This document shows, in pieces, positions 49,483 through 58,204 of a stretch of DNA of 64,000 nt. A model generated the notes under the pieces. That model did no database searches and was not told the origin of the DNA. It was given only the letters and a program-made list of their open reading frames with translations. Origin of the DNA: Streptomyces rubrogriseus (GTDB lineage: Bacteria > Actinomycetota > Actinomycetes > Streptomycetales > Streptomycetaceae); contig NZ_CP116256.1 in assembly GCF_027947575.1 (NCBI RefSeq), positions 4,216,001-4,280,000 of the forward strand, read 5' to 3'. The position numbers and the translations under genes are program-made. The stretch's first letter is position 1. Each line of letters begins with the position of its first letter.

Positions 49483-51012
49483 TCACACAGACGGCGCCGG
49501 GACGTACTCGAACCAGTCGAAGGCGACCGTGTCCTCGGTGGCGTACATGCCGATCACACGGCCGGTGAAGCCGCAGGCGACCTCGGTGGACAGGTAGCGT
49601 CCGTCCAGTTCGGCGAGGAGCCGGGCGTCCGGGGTGTCGGGGTCGCCGAGTCCGAAGGCGATGGTGTCGGGCCCGGTGGTCCCGCCGTCGGTGAGTTCGG
49701 GCGACGCGGGAACGAGGTCTGACGTGCGGATCGTCACGGTGAGGTGCTGTGGCCCGGCCGGGACCGGTCGGCGGGCCACGGTCTGGCGCAGCGGCCCGAT
49801 CCGGGCGACGACACGGACTTCCCCGTCCCCGGCCTCCACCTCGTAGTGGTGGGCCTCGTCCAGGCGCACGCAGAGACCACCGCGTCCTGTGCCCGGGTCG
49901 ATCAGCGCGGTGACGCGGCAGTCGTGGTGCTGCTGGCGCCGTCCGATGAAGGTGTAGCCGGGGCGGTCGAGGGTTGGGCCGGTGGCGCCGAGGAGCAGCC
50001 AGCCGGGCCGCTCGGTGAGCGACCAGGAGCCCTCGTGGCGGGTGAACGGTGAGATCCAGTGCGGTGCGAGGACGGGCTTGTCGAAGTCGTCGCGGGCGGG
50101 CGGGGCCGGGACGGGGTGCCAGGCACCGCCCGGGGCGGCATGGCTCACGGGAACGGGCGCGAGGAGGGGCCATCCGTCCGCGTCCCACTCCACCGGGGTC
50201 AGGAACGTCTCGCGGCCGAGCACGTGCACGTCGGGCGTGAAGCCGCGGGGGCGGACACCGAGCAGCACCATCCACCAGCTGCCGTCGGGAGCCTCCACCA
50301 GGTCGGCGTGGCCCGTGTTCTGGATGGGTCGGGGGGTGCCGCTGTGGGACAGCAGGGGGTTGGAGGGTGCGCCTTGCCAGGGGCCGCGCGGCGAGCGGCT
50401 GCGGGCCACGGACACGCTGTGACCGCGTTCCGTGCCGCCTTCCGCGATCAGCAGGTACCATCAGTCGCCGATGCGGTAGAGGTGCGGCGCCTCGGGGTAC
50501 TTGAGGCCGCTGCCCGACCAGGTGGCGAATGGCTGCTCCAGCACTGTGCCCTCGACCGGGTCGATCCTGGCCATGTTGATGCCACCCTCGGTGCCGGAGA
50601 AGGCACACCAGCAGGTGCCGTCCTCCTCCCACGCCAGGTCGGGATCGATGCCGGGCAGGTCGATCCACACGGGGTCGCTCCAGGGCCCTTCGGGGCGCTG
50701 GGCCGAGACGACGAAGTTGCCGCCGCCGTCGATGTTGGTGTTGATGACCCAGTAGCGGCCGTCGTGGTGTCGGATGGTCGGGGCGTAGAGGCCGCCGGAC
50801 GCCTTGGCGCCGGGGAGGGGCAGCGGCAGTTGCCCGGGCCGGTCGAGCACGTTGCCGATCTGCTCCCAGTGCACGAGGTCCTTGCTGTGGAAGAGCGGAA
50901 GCCCGGGAAAGTACTCGAAGCTGGAGCAGACCAGGTAGTAGTCGTCACCGACCCGGCACACACTCGGATCGGGGTGGAACCCGCTGATCACCGGATTGTC
51001 GTACATGCGCAC
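49483..51012 (-). pseudogene. GH43 beta-xylosidase/arabinofuranosidase with in-frame TGA
   Basis: One continuous frame of 509 sense codons is interrupted by a single TGA at 50461-50463. Before it, all three GH43 catalytic acids are present: Asp in PVISGFHPDPSVCRV, Asp in DLPGIDPDLAW, and Glu in YPEAPHLYRIGD. After it the same frame resumes WYLLIAEGGTERGHSVSVAR, and goes on through the rest of the five-bladed propeller and a C-terminal beta-sandwich (SWSLTERPGWLLLGATG, VIGMYATEDTVAFDWFEY). Relatives read GDWYYLLIAEGG, so TGA replaces TGG (Trp). A truncated 183-residue product would lack most of the propeller. It is cytosolic (no signal), so it would split imported oligosaccharides like BxlA. 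Confidence 0.87.
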
Positions 51013-51181
51013 GGAAGTGTCGTCCCTTCGAGCCGCCGGGTGCCGAGAGTCTAACGATCTCTTCCGACCCGCTCACAGCAGACGCAACACGCGACCCGCA
51101 TCCGACAGTCGCCGTTCAACTCGCCCTGTTCCACCAGTTGCTGGGTCCGTTTCAGTAGCGGCCCACGACAGGGGGTGGGCG

Positions 51182-51874
51182 TCAGTCCGCGTTCGGTTGG
51201 GGTGCCGCGGCCAGGCTCTGCTTGACGTGCCGGCTGGTCTCGTCGGCGAGGATCTCGGGCAGGCCGGTTTCGATGCCGTGCAGGGCCTGGGCTGCGACTT
51301 CGCCGGCATCGACCTTCTGGTCGGCGGGCACGTCGGCAGCCATGTCGGTGTCCATGTAGCCGACGTGCAGCGCCGAGACGGCGATACCGCGGGGAGCCAG
51401 TTCGTCGCGCGTCGCACCGGTCAGAGCCCAGGCGGCGGCCTTGGACGCGGCGTAGGAACCGAGCCCCGCCGGGTGGAACCAGGACAGGGCGGAAAGGACG
51501 TTGAGTACCGCTCCGCCGCCGTTGGCCTCGATGACGGGGGCGAAGGACCGGGTCGTGGCGAGCGGGCCGAAGTAGTTGGTCTCCATATCCCGGCGTACCT
51601 CGGTCATGTCGCCTCCGAGCAGTGTCGCGCCGGTGGAGACGCCCGCGTTGTTGATCAGCAGTGTCGTGTCGGACGCCACGCGCGTGGCCTCTCGTACAGA
51701 CGCCTCGTCCGTGACGTCCAGCGGCAGCGGGATGACGCCCGGTACGTCGACCGTCTCGGGGCGTCGGGCCGCGCCGTACACCTTGGCGCCGCGCTCGACG
51801 AGCTGGGCGGCCAGATGTCTTCCGAAGCCCCGGTTGGCGCCGGTGACGACCGCGACCGCGTTCTTCAGTTCCAT
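51182..51874 (-). CDS. Short-chain dehydrogenase/reductase
   Basis: A 230-residue classical SDR with TGxxxGxG (AVVTGANRGFGRHLAAQL), NNAG (LLINNAGVSTGATLL), the catalytic Ser in VLSALSWFHPAGL and YxxxK (YAASKAAAWAL). It reduces or oxidises a carbonyl or alcohol with NAD(P)(H); the substrate is unknown. Start ATG 51874. It is divergent from a TetR-type gene with an operator-like dyad between, so it is probably the regulated target. Confidence 0.9.
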   Translation of the reverse strand: MELKNAVAVVTGANRGFGRHLAAQLVERGAKVYGAARRPETVDVPGVIPLPLDVTDEASVREATRVASDTTLLINNAGVSTGATLLGGDMTEVRRDMETNYFGPLATTRSFAPVIEANGGGAVLNVLSALSWFHPAGLGSYAASKAAAWALTGATRDELAPRGIAVSALHVGYMDTDMAADVPADQKVDAGEVAAQALHGIETGLPEILADETSRHVKQSLAAAPQPNAD

Positions 51875-51920
51875 GTCTGCTCCTACGTCCTGGCAGGGGC
51901 GATCAGGCCACCCGCTCAGA

Positions 51921-51942
51921 TTAGATTATGCATCCAATCTAA
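51921..51942. promoter_or_regulatory. TetR-type operator
   Basis: Inverted repeat TTAGATT-N8-AATCTAA between the SDR start (51874) and TetR start (51992). It is markedly A+T-rich against its surroundings. Confidence 0.72.
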
Positions 51943-51991
51943 ACGACCGGGCTACGATAGATGCCAGTCGACATCCAAACGGGAGCTGGTC

Positions 51992-52558
51992 ATGAGCCGC
52001 GTATCGCAGGCGCAGGCGGAGGAAAACCGCAGGCGGGTGGTGGACACCGCGTCCCGGCTGTTCCGGGAGCATGGCACCCACGTGAGCGTCGCCGACCTGA
52101 TGAAGGCCGCCGGTCTGACCCACGGCGCCTTCTACAAGCAGTTCGCCTCCAAGGAGGCGCTCGTCGACGAGGCCACCGCACACGCCTTCGCCGAGCTTGC
52201 CCGGCGGTACAGCACCGGGCTCGAGCGGCACGACGGGCAGCGCGTCGCCGCCCAGCGGGCGCTGATCGACGCCTACCTCTCCTTGGAGCACCGCGACGCC
52301 CCGGCGGACGGCTGCCCGGTCGCCGCGCTCGCCACCGACATCGCGCGGGAGGGCGGGGGCGAGGGGCGTGAGGCCCGTCGTGTCTATGCCGAGGGGGTGG
52401 CCGACTTCGCCGAGTTCCTGGCCCGTGACGATCAGGACGGCCTCGTTCGCCTCTGTACGCTGTTCGGTGCGCTGGTCCTGTCCCGGGCCACCAAGGGTCT
52501 CCCGATCTCCGGCGAGATCCTCGCTGCCGCGCACGCGGCGGTGACCGAAGAAGACTGA
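51992..52558 (+). CDS. TetR-family repressor
   Basis: A 188-residue TetR-type protein: VVDTASRLFREHGTHVSVADLMKAAGLTHGAFYKQFASKEALV is a textbook HTH. The C-terminal half resembles the LmrA/YxaF-type ligand domain (DGCPVAALATDIAREGG). ATG 51992 follows GGGAGCTGGTC. It controls the divergent SDR by position. In such pairs the SDR substrate or a related xenobiotic releases the repressor (inference). Confidence 0.9.
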   Translation: MSRVSQAQAEENRRRVVDTASRLFREHGTHVSVADLMKAAGLTHGAFYKQFASKEALVDEATAHAFAELARRYSTGLERHDGQRVAAQRALIDAYLSLEHRDAPADGCPVAALATDIAREGGGEGREARRVYAEGVADFAEFLARDDQDGLVRLCTLFGALVLSRATKGLPISGEILAAAHAAVTEED

Positions 52559-52743
52559 TCGGCCCGATTCCGGGTCCCCCGAACGTCCTCACTGCCGAAG
52601 CTTCCGCGCCGAACGTGACGAACCCACGCCGCACGAGAACGCATCGGCACTGCTGTGCTCCTTGCCCGCTGGTCGACGGCGCTGTGCGCACCGCCCGTCT
52701 CGCCATGCCTGTCTCCCGGCTGCCGAATCAACTCCTGAGGGAT

Positions 52744-52758
52744 CTCGAAAGTTTCGAG
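52744..52758. promoter_or_regulatory. CGAAA-N-TTTCG palindrome upstream of the xylanase gene
   Basis: Perfect 15-base CTCGAAA-G-TTTCGAG, about 345 bases before the xylanase start. Its half-site equals that of the bxlE operators. Inverted CGAA-type elements are known upstream of streptomycete xylanase genes. Confidence 0.68.
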
Positions 52759-52882
52759 CGGTGTGCATGTGCTTGCGTACTTCCATGCCTGTTTCTCTTC
52801 TCAGTGCACACGCTGTTTCGGGCGCGAGGCGCTGTGACCATGTAGTTCGTGTTGGCTAAGGTCCCTGCCCGCGAAGAGAAGG

Positions 52883-52906
52883 TTTCCGAAAGGCTGTCGA
52901 AACTGT
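52883..52906. promoter_or_regulatory. Second LacI-like element upstream of the xylanase gene
   Basis: TTTC-C-GAAA at 52883-52891, followed by TGTCGAAACTG, whose CGAAACTG equals the right half of bxl site 2. It overlaps the neighbourhood of a TTGACA hexamer (52905-52910), so binding would interfere with the promoter. Confidence 0.5.
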
Positions 52907-53100
52907 TGACAGGGTCATGGCGTTCTACGAAAACTGTGGCCACCGAACGACAGGAAGGCCGTCGGTCCGCTCGCGACATATGACCGGGCATGGCGGTCGG
53001 TTGTCGCGGCGTGACGACCGGGCGGCCCCCGCCGTGGTTCGGGCAAGGCCGCGGGCGGTAGCAGCCGCCCGCCCCCCACCAGCCTTCATCGGGAGAACGC

Positions 53101-53826
53101 ATGCAGCAGGACGGCACACAGCAGGACCGGATCAAGCAGGATCCCGCCCCTCTCAACGGAATGAGCCGACGAGGCTTCCTCGGTGGCGCCGGCACCCTCG
53201 CGCTCGCTACCGCGTCCGGGCTGTTGCTGCCCGGCACGGCCCACGCCGCCACCACCATCACGACCAACCAGACCGGCACCGACGGCATGTACTACTCGTT
53301 CTGGACCGACGGCGGCGGCTCCGTCTCCATGACGCTCAACGGTGGCGGCAGCTACAGCACCCAGTGGACCAACTGCGGCAACTTCGTCGCCGGCAAGGGC
53401 TGGAGCACCGGCGGACGCCGGACGGTCCGCTACAACGGCTACTTCAACCCGTCGGGCAACGGCTACGGCTGCCTCTACGGCTGGACCTCGAACCCGCTGG
53501 TGGAGTACTACATCGTCGACAACTGGGGCAGTTACCGGCCCACCGGTACGTACAAGGGCACCGTCTCCAGTGACGGCGGCACCTACGACATCTACCAGAC
53601 GACCCGGTACAACGCCCCCTCCGTGGAAGGCACCAAGACCTTCCAGCAGTACTGGAGTGTCCGGCAGTCGAAGGTGACCAGCGGCTCCGGCACCATCACC
53701 ACCGGCAACCACTTCGACGCCTGGGCGCGCGCGGGCATGAACATGGGCCAGTTCAGGTACTACATGATCATGGCCACTGAGGGCTATCAGAGCAGTGGAA
53801 GCTCGAACATCACGGTCAGCGGTTGA
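53101..53826 (+). CDS. xlnC: Secreted GH11 endo-1,4-beta-xylanase
   Basis: A 241-residue family 11 xylanase hydrolysing internal xylan bonds outside the cell. It has a Tat signal ([19 protein letters not shown], cleavage near AHA-A, about residue 49). The catalytic domain shows the nucleophile Glu135 ([13 protein letters not shown]), the thumb [15 protein letters not shown] and the acid/base Glu227 ([16 protein letters not shown]). No carbohydrate-binding module follows, which matches the Tat-dependent XlnC rather than XlnB of S. lividans. GGGAGAACGC precedes ATG 53101. The upstream elements link it to the bxl regulator. A hairpin closes the gene. Confidence 0.92.
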   Translation: MQQDGTQQDRIKQDPAPLNGMSRRGFLGGAGTLALATASGLLLPGTAHAATTITTNQTGTDGMYYSFWTDGGGSVSMTLNGGGSYSTQWTNCGNFVAGKGWSTGGRRTVRYNGYFNPSGNGYGCLYGWTSNPLVEYYIVDNWGSYRPTGTYKGTVSSDGGTYDIYQTTRYNAPSVEGTKTFQQYWSVRQSKVTSGSGTITTGNHFDAWARAGMNMGQFRYYMIMATEGYQSSGSSNITVSG

Positions 53827-53849
53827 CCTCTGTCCGGTGGACGACGGGT

Positions 53850-53880
53850 TGTGGGCCCCGTCTACGTGGCGGGGCCCACA
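53850..53880 (+). terminator. Terminator of the xylanase gene
   Basis: Eleven-base perfect arms (TGTGGGCCCCG and CGGGGCCCACA) with a 9-base loop, 24 bases past the stop codon. The stretch 53881-54145 that follows contains nothing recognised. Confidence 0.8.
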
Positions 53881-54145
53881 GCTGTGGTCGCTTTGCTGGG
53901 AATCGGCAGGCCGTTCCGCTCTGGGCCCGGCGTTGGTTGCTCTACTACGTTGTAGACGTCGTACCAGAGCTTGGCGGACGGGTCGGCGGCGGAGATGTCG
54001 AACCGACCCCGCTGCGGCCCGGTGGCGTCGATCTACGTCTCGTTCTCGGCCGGCCGTTGAACGCCGGATCCCCGACGCCGCCACCGGAGAAGGCAGGCGG
54101 CTGGCCGAGCACGGGAGCGAAGGTGTCGTCGGACCGGCGGAAGGA

Positions 54146-54817
54146 TCAGGGGCGGATCCGCAGACGGTCGCGCCACGATGGGCGGCCGACTCCGGCGTCG
54201 GCCGGTTCGGATGCCTGGTGGACCGGAAGGGGCTCCGGGAAGTACGCGCTGTCCTTGGGGCGGCTTCGCTGCGTGGCCGAGCGGGGCCGTGGAGCCGGCT
54301 CGAGGTGGGGGATGTGCTTGGAGCAGTGGACGTAGGCCTCCTCGACAGTGAGGTGCACCCACAGGTGAGGCTGGCGGCCGGGCGCGGTTTCGGTCGGCAG
54401 CAGCGGGTACCACGCGCGGATCTCGTGATCCGTGTACAGCCGGACCGTTCCGTTGACGTGCAGCCCTATGTGGTCATGGGTGAAGTCCATGAAGAGCATG
54501 CCGAGCTGCGGATTCTCGGTCATGTTGCCCGCACTGGCCAGAACGCCGTTGCCCCGGTACTCGGGGTACGTCAGCGAGCGGTCGTCGAGGGAGACGCAGA
54601 AACCGGGCGGCCCGGCGCGGAAGCTGGCGTCGCAGGCTCCTCGCGAGTCCGCGGTCGACAGGAACACCATGTTCTGCCGGGCTATGAACTCCCGCATGGC
54701 AGGGGTCAGATAAGGGTGCACCTGTCGGTCGTAGAAGACGGCCGCCCGGTCGGTGGTGCCGAGCTGCTGCTGCAGCAGGTGTTCTCCGGAGGAGCCCGGT
54801 GTCTCGGGGCCGTTCAC
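54146..54817 (-). CDS. Pyridoxamine-5'-phosphate-oxidase-like FMN protein
   Basis: A 223-residue protein with a split-barrel FMN-binding fold. YLTPAMREFIARQNMVFLSTADSRGACDASFRAGPPGF is the common start, followed by LTYPEYRGNGVLASAGNMTENPQLGMLFMDF and VNGTVRLYTDHEIRAWYPLL. Such proteins bind FMN, F420 or haem and may reduce small molecules. The last 50 residues are Arg/Pro-rich and not conserved. The start is GTG 54817, overlapping the TGA of the flavohemoprotein gene (GTGA). The coupling suggests partnership in an NO, oxygen or flavin redox function (inference). Confidence 0.84.
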   Translation of the reverse strand: MNGPETPGSSGEHLLQQQLGTTDRAAVFYDRQVHPYLTPAMREFIARQNMVFLSTADSRGACDASFRAGPPGFCVSLDDRSLTYPEYRGNGVLASAGNMTENPQLGMLFMDFTHDHIGLHVNGTVRLYTDHEIRAWYPLLPTETAPGRQPHLWVHLTVEEAYVHCSKHIPHLEPAPRPRSATQRSRPKDSAYFPEPLPVHQASEPADAGVGRPSWRDRLRIRP

Positions 54818-56100
54818 AGCTGGTGGTCCTCCTCGTCGGACGGAGGCGGTCCCAAAGGTGCGGTCAGCACAGGGGTGTCCCAGGGGTCGTAGTGAATGTG
54901 GCGAGGCGGGACACCGTGGCGCCGCAGGGCGTGCACGGCCCCGCTCAGCATCTGCGGTGGGCCGCACAGATACGCCTCGTGCCGGTACCAGGGGCCGAAT
55001 TCCGCCAACACCTCGGGCAGGGTGCCTTCCAGGCCCGGGATGCGCTCATCGGAGACCGCCGCCCGGACGCGCAGCCAGTGGTAGCGCTGGGACATGCGCA
55101 GCATGTCATCGAGTCCGTACAGTTCGTCCGCCGTTCTGGCGCCGATGAACAGACTGACCTCACGTGCGTCGCTGATACTGCCCTGGGCCACCTCTTCGAT
55201 CAGGGCGCGAATCGGGGCGAGGCCGGTGCCGCCGGCCACGAAGAGCAGGTCCCGCTGGCGGGTTGGACGCAAGACCATGTCGCCCTCCGGCGGGCCGAGT
55301 CGGACAGGGTCTCCCGGACGAGCGTGGTGGACGAGCGCGTTGCTGACCTTTCCTTCGCGCACGGCTCGCACGTGGAAGGTCAGTTCGGAATTGGGACGTG
55401 GGGCGTTCGCGGGGGAGTACTGACGCCACTGCCTCGGTGCCCACGGCGTTTCGATGCTCACGTACTGGCCCGCCACGAACGGGTACGGCTGGTGGGGCTG
55501 GACCGTGATCTCGGCTATTCCGTGCCCCCGGTGCACATGCCCGACGATGCGCGCGTCCCATACGGCTGGGCGGTTACGGGCGTCCTCTTCCGCGGCCCGG
55601 ACCATCACGTCCGCGGCTGCCGTGTAGGCGCGCTGCCATGCCGTCGCCAGTGCCGGATGCCATGCCGGGCCCGCGAAGTGGGAGAGGGCCTGCAGCAGGC
55701 ATTCGCCGACAGCAGGATAGTGGCCGCTTTGCGTGCCGAACTTGCGGTGCCCGCGTCCCAGTCGGGAGCAGAACGCTACGAGGTTGTCGGGGTCGTCGAC
55801 CAGTTCCACAATGCGCAGCAGTGCGCGCACCAGACGTTCCCGCTGGACATCGAGCTCCGCCGGAAACAAATCCCTGACCTGTGGGTAACGCGAGAACAGG
55901 ATGCTGTAGAAGTGCGCTGCCAGCTCGGACACATGAGGAGCGACAACCGTCAGGCTGGCCCGTACCAGCGCGACGTCCTCGTCAGTCACAGAGGCCGGGG
56001 CGGCTGCGATGCGAGCGGGTGCAGCGAGGTGGGCCGCGTTGGCCCCGCCCCAATCGTCTGCCGGGGCGGTGGGTCTGTCGGGGTGCGAGCTCTGGTACAT
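54814..56100 (-). CDS. Flavohemoprotein (globin-FAD-NAD(P)H reductase)
   Basis: A 428-residue protein with a globin domain (about 38-170; HFYSILFSRYPQVRDLFP, and the proximal His in SRLGRGHRKFG). A ferredoxin-reductase-type FAD domain follows (about 190-290; VAGQYVSIETPWAPRQWRQYSPANAP, with the RQYSPA FAD motif), then an NAD(P)H domain (about 295-415; FVAGGTGLAPIRALIEE, YLCGPPQML). Flavohemoproteins oxidise NO to nitrate with O2. The length is slightly above the usual 400 because of a disordered N-terminal 30 residues. ATG 56100 is the best-placed start, although no clear ribosome binding site precedes it. It is coupled to the downstream FMN-protein gene. A G-rich quadruplex sequence lies about 250 bases upstream. 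Confidence 0.87.
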   Translation of the reverse strand: MYQSSHPDRPTAPADDWGGANAAHLAAPARIAAAPASVTDEDVALVRASLTVVAPHVSELAAHFYSILFSRYPQVRDLFPAELDVQRERLVRALLRIVELVDDPDNLVAFCSRLGRGHRKFGTQSGHYPAVGECLLQALSHFAGPAWHPALATAWQRAYTAAADVMVRAAEEDARNRPAVWDARIVGHVHRGHGIAEITVQPHQPYPFVAGQYVSIETPWAPRQWRQYSPANAPRPNSELTFHVRAVREGKVSNALVHHARPGDPVRLGPPEGDMVLRPTRQRDLLFVAGGTGLAPIRALIEEVAQGSISDAREVSLFIGARTADELYGLDDMLRMSQRYHWLRVRAAVSDERIPGLEGTLPEVLAEFGPWYRHEAYLCGPPQMLSGAVHALRRHGVPPRHIHYDPWDTPVLTAPLGPPPSDEEDHQL

Positions 56101-57051
56101 GGACTCGAACCTGCCCGTCACCGTCCACTCCAGCCCTGTTCGATTGCCGAAAGAGCACAGACCCGAAGACCGGACGCCTCTTGCGCGGCTCGAACTCCTT
56201 CCCCTCCGTCCCCCGCCGCTCGTTCTCGCACGCCGACCAGGAGGTCCGGTGTGAGCGATTCGGGGCGCGCTCTTCGGGCACTTCCCGGTGCCAGGCGATG
56301 TCTTCCCGAAGAGGTCCGGACCCGGATCCGGGTCGGGGGAGTGCCCGCGGGGGCGGGGGAGGGGGCGGGGGTGGCGGCGAGAACGAAACGCGGGACCGCC
56401 GACCGTTTCCCCGCCGGTCTGAAGCCAGGGCCTACGGGGTCGACGTCGCAACCATGCGATATGGATCCGACATGGGAGACGCCAGTGCGCCGGGGAGCGC
56501 TGTGCAGGGAACTCACGTACCTTCTTCTCTCCACGTCGGCACTTCTCGGCACAAGCGGTGCGACGTTGTCGGACACTGGACAAACTTCTGGGAGTCACGC
56601 GCATGTGTGCAGATGCGTACGCCGACAACCCAGTTGCCCGCGACTGGTAACCGTCAGGCGCCCGTCACCCTAGCGTCCGAAGACTGTGTCCAACGACTCA
56701 GGAGGGCCCCTGGGGACGGTCTGTGGGGGTAATTGGGCCGTAGGGTGATATGCGTACTCTGAACAGGCGCGGAGTGCCGCGCACGCCTGCTCCGTACGCC
56801 GTCGTACCACTCGGAATGCCGGCAGCCCCGCTCCGGGAGGTCCGACGGAGCATTCCGACCCACTGGAACATCATCTGGCTTGGCAGGATTGCTGCGGCAT
56901 ATACGGGAAGGAGCGCTGTAAAGGTCCTTCGTCCCACTTTTTGCCCCAGACCCGGAGGTCGGCCTAAAGGGCTTCCGAGTCCTTGCGGGCACCGGGGCGC
57001 GCGGACGTCACTCTGGCGCAGACGGTCCGACGGACGCTGACGTGCTGCGTG
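56101..57051. other. Spacer of about 950 bases without a supported gene
   Basis: Upstream region of the flavohemoprotein gene. Apart from the G-quadruplex run it shows two inverted repeats: GTTGTCGG/CCGACAAC (56565-56572 and 56622-56629) and TCGGAATGC/GCATTCCGA (56811-56819 and 56850-56858). Frames here are Arg/Pro/Gly-rich and lack ribosome binding sites. Confidence 0.5.
56349..56371 (+). other. G-quadruplex-forming sequence, four G5 runs
   Basis: Four runs of five guanines are separated by single bases (C, A, C), within 23 bases. It lies on the strand opposite to the flavohemoprotein transcript, about 250 bases upstream of that gene's start. Confidence 0.85.
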
Positions 57052-57273
57052 TCAGGCCACGGCGCCCAAACGCGGGGCCTCGTGCCCGGACGTGTCCTGG
57101 GGCGCGGGCGGAGGAGCGGCCTCGACGACGAGGAAGGAGTCCGCGACGAGATCCATGACCACCTCGGCTCCCCGCCCGTGCTCGCGCAGGCGGGCTGCGA
57201 ATTCTTCGGCCGGCCAGGAGCCTCGGGGCGAACCGGCGGGGAATGTCTTCAGCACCAGGGCATGCGTTGTCAT
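57052..57273 (-). CDS. Small hypothetical protein
   Basis: A 73-residue protein starting MTTHALVLKTFPAGSPRGSW, with a helix-strand pattern (AEEFAARLREHGRGAEVVMDLVADSFLVVEAAP) and a Pro-rich tail. AGAGGTG is well spaced before ATG 57273, and codon use resembles real genes. It is not recognised as a member of a named family. It is free-standing. Confidence 0.58.
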   Translation of the reverse strand: MTTHALVLKTFPAGSPRGSWPAEEFAARLREHGRGAEVVMDLVADSFLVVEAAPPPAPQDTSGHEAPRLGAVA

Positions 57274-57514
57274 CGCGACACCTCTGTACGTAGGACGGCA
57301 TAGCCACCCAGTCGGTCAACTGTCCTCTCTTGCGCATGCCCTTTCCGTCCGGAACACGCCCGCGTGCACATGCCTCGGGCCGGACGACCGGTAGGACACC
57401 GGCAACGCACGGCGTCTTGCACCGCAGGCGGTCCAGGGAATCCCGTCGAATCCCTCGCCCGGTCCACTTGAGCAGCCCCTGGCGACGATGTCGTGCACCG
57501 AGCCTGACGGTTCG

Positions 57515-57700
57515 TCACATCACTGTGACTCTGTCAGGCCGGGATCCGGTCGCGGACCGGGGCGAGGGTGCCGTCGACGATCCACAGCCGCAGCCCTCGC
57601 CACGACGTTCCCGCACCACACGCAGCAGTCGGCCGAACTGATCGACCCGCAACCCCGTGAACGTCTCCACCCACACCCGCTCACCCTCTACTGATCGTTT
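57515..57700 (-). pseudogene. IS5-type transposase relic
   Basis: The minus strand reads ETFTGLRVDQFGRLLRVVRE, the N-terminus of a common Streptomyces IS5-type transposase. After a frame change and deletion it reads IVDGTLAPVRDRIPA, near the first catalytic Asp (usually IVDGTLVPTRD), and stops. About 70 codons between the parts and everything downstream are missing. It is not related to the remnant at 3427 beyond the general family. The rest of 57274-58085 contains only an orphan plus-strand stretch (TESLEDLLELAGVEQTGDH). Confidence 0.6.
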
Positions 57701-58085
57701 CAGAATGCAGCTGAGGCGGTCACTCGTCACCGAGTCGCTGGAGGATCTGCTCGAACTCGCCGGAGTCGAGCAGACCGGCGATCACCTGCGCCGGGCAGGA
57801 AGGACGCCACGAAACGGTCCGTACGCGAACCCGCCTTGATACATGGGCAGTTCGAGTGATGCCTGACCGGCTGCGAACGGGTCCCGCACCCGTGTCAGGC
57901 CCGCCGTGCCCTGGGTGCGCACCCGGCGGGCCTCGCCCAGGGCGAGGACGTCCGAGACCAGAGCCGCTGACGACGCCTCGGCGGGCGATGAGGGGCCTGA
58001 TCCCCGCGCTGCCTCAGGACGCCGAACGCCGACGACTGGCGCTCCCGGACGACCAGCGCCCGCAGGTCAGTCCGCCTCAACGGCA

Positions 58086-58101
58086 ATTGAAGCGATTCAA
58101 T
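58086..58101. promoter_or_regulatory. LacI-type dyad 1 upstream of the rhamnosidase
   Basis: ATTGAA-GCGA-TTCAAT, sharing TTGAAnCGATTCA with the second dyad. About 104 bases before the start codon. Confidence 0.65.
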
Positions 58102-58172
58102 GAACTGAGAATCGGGCAGACCGAGTTCTGCACGCCCGTTGTCATGAGCCAGGGCGAGCATCATAGTGACGT

Positions 58173-58184
58173 TGAACCGATTCA
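58173..58184. promoter_or_regulatory. LacI-type dyad 2 upstream of the rhamnosidase
   Basis: TGAA-CCGA-TTCA, 21 bases before the GTG start and next to the GAGGAG ribosome binding site. TGAAnCGnTTCA is typical of LacI-family operators. No LacI gene is adjacent. Confidence 0.65.
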
Positions 58185-58204
58185 CTCTCTTCTGAGGAGC
58201 GCCT

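Larger units (their letters stand above)
52559..53100. other. Long regulatory leader of the xylanase gene
   Basis: No gene is supported in these 542 bases. The part from 52740 on carries the CGAAA/TTTCG elements, a TTGACA hexamer at 52905-52910 that could be a -35 box, and the GGGAGAACGC ribosome binding site before 53101. The first half is the 3' side of the TetR gene and spacer. Confidence 0.55.

Noticed and set aside
56088-56112. GGTTCGAGTCC on the minus strand resembles a tRNA T-loop
   Set aside because: The flanking bases do not form a T-stem and no acceptor, D or anticodon arm is found; it is the upstream edge of the flavohemoprotein gene.
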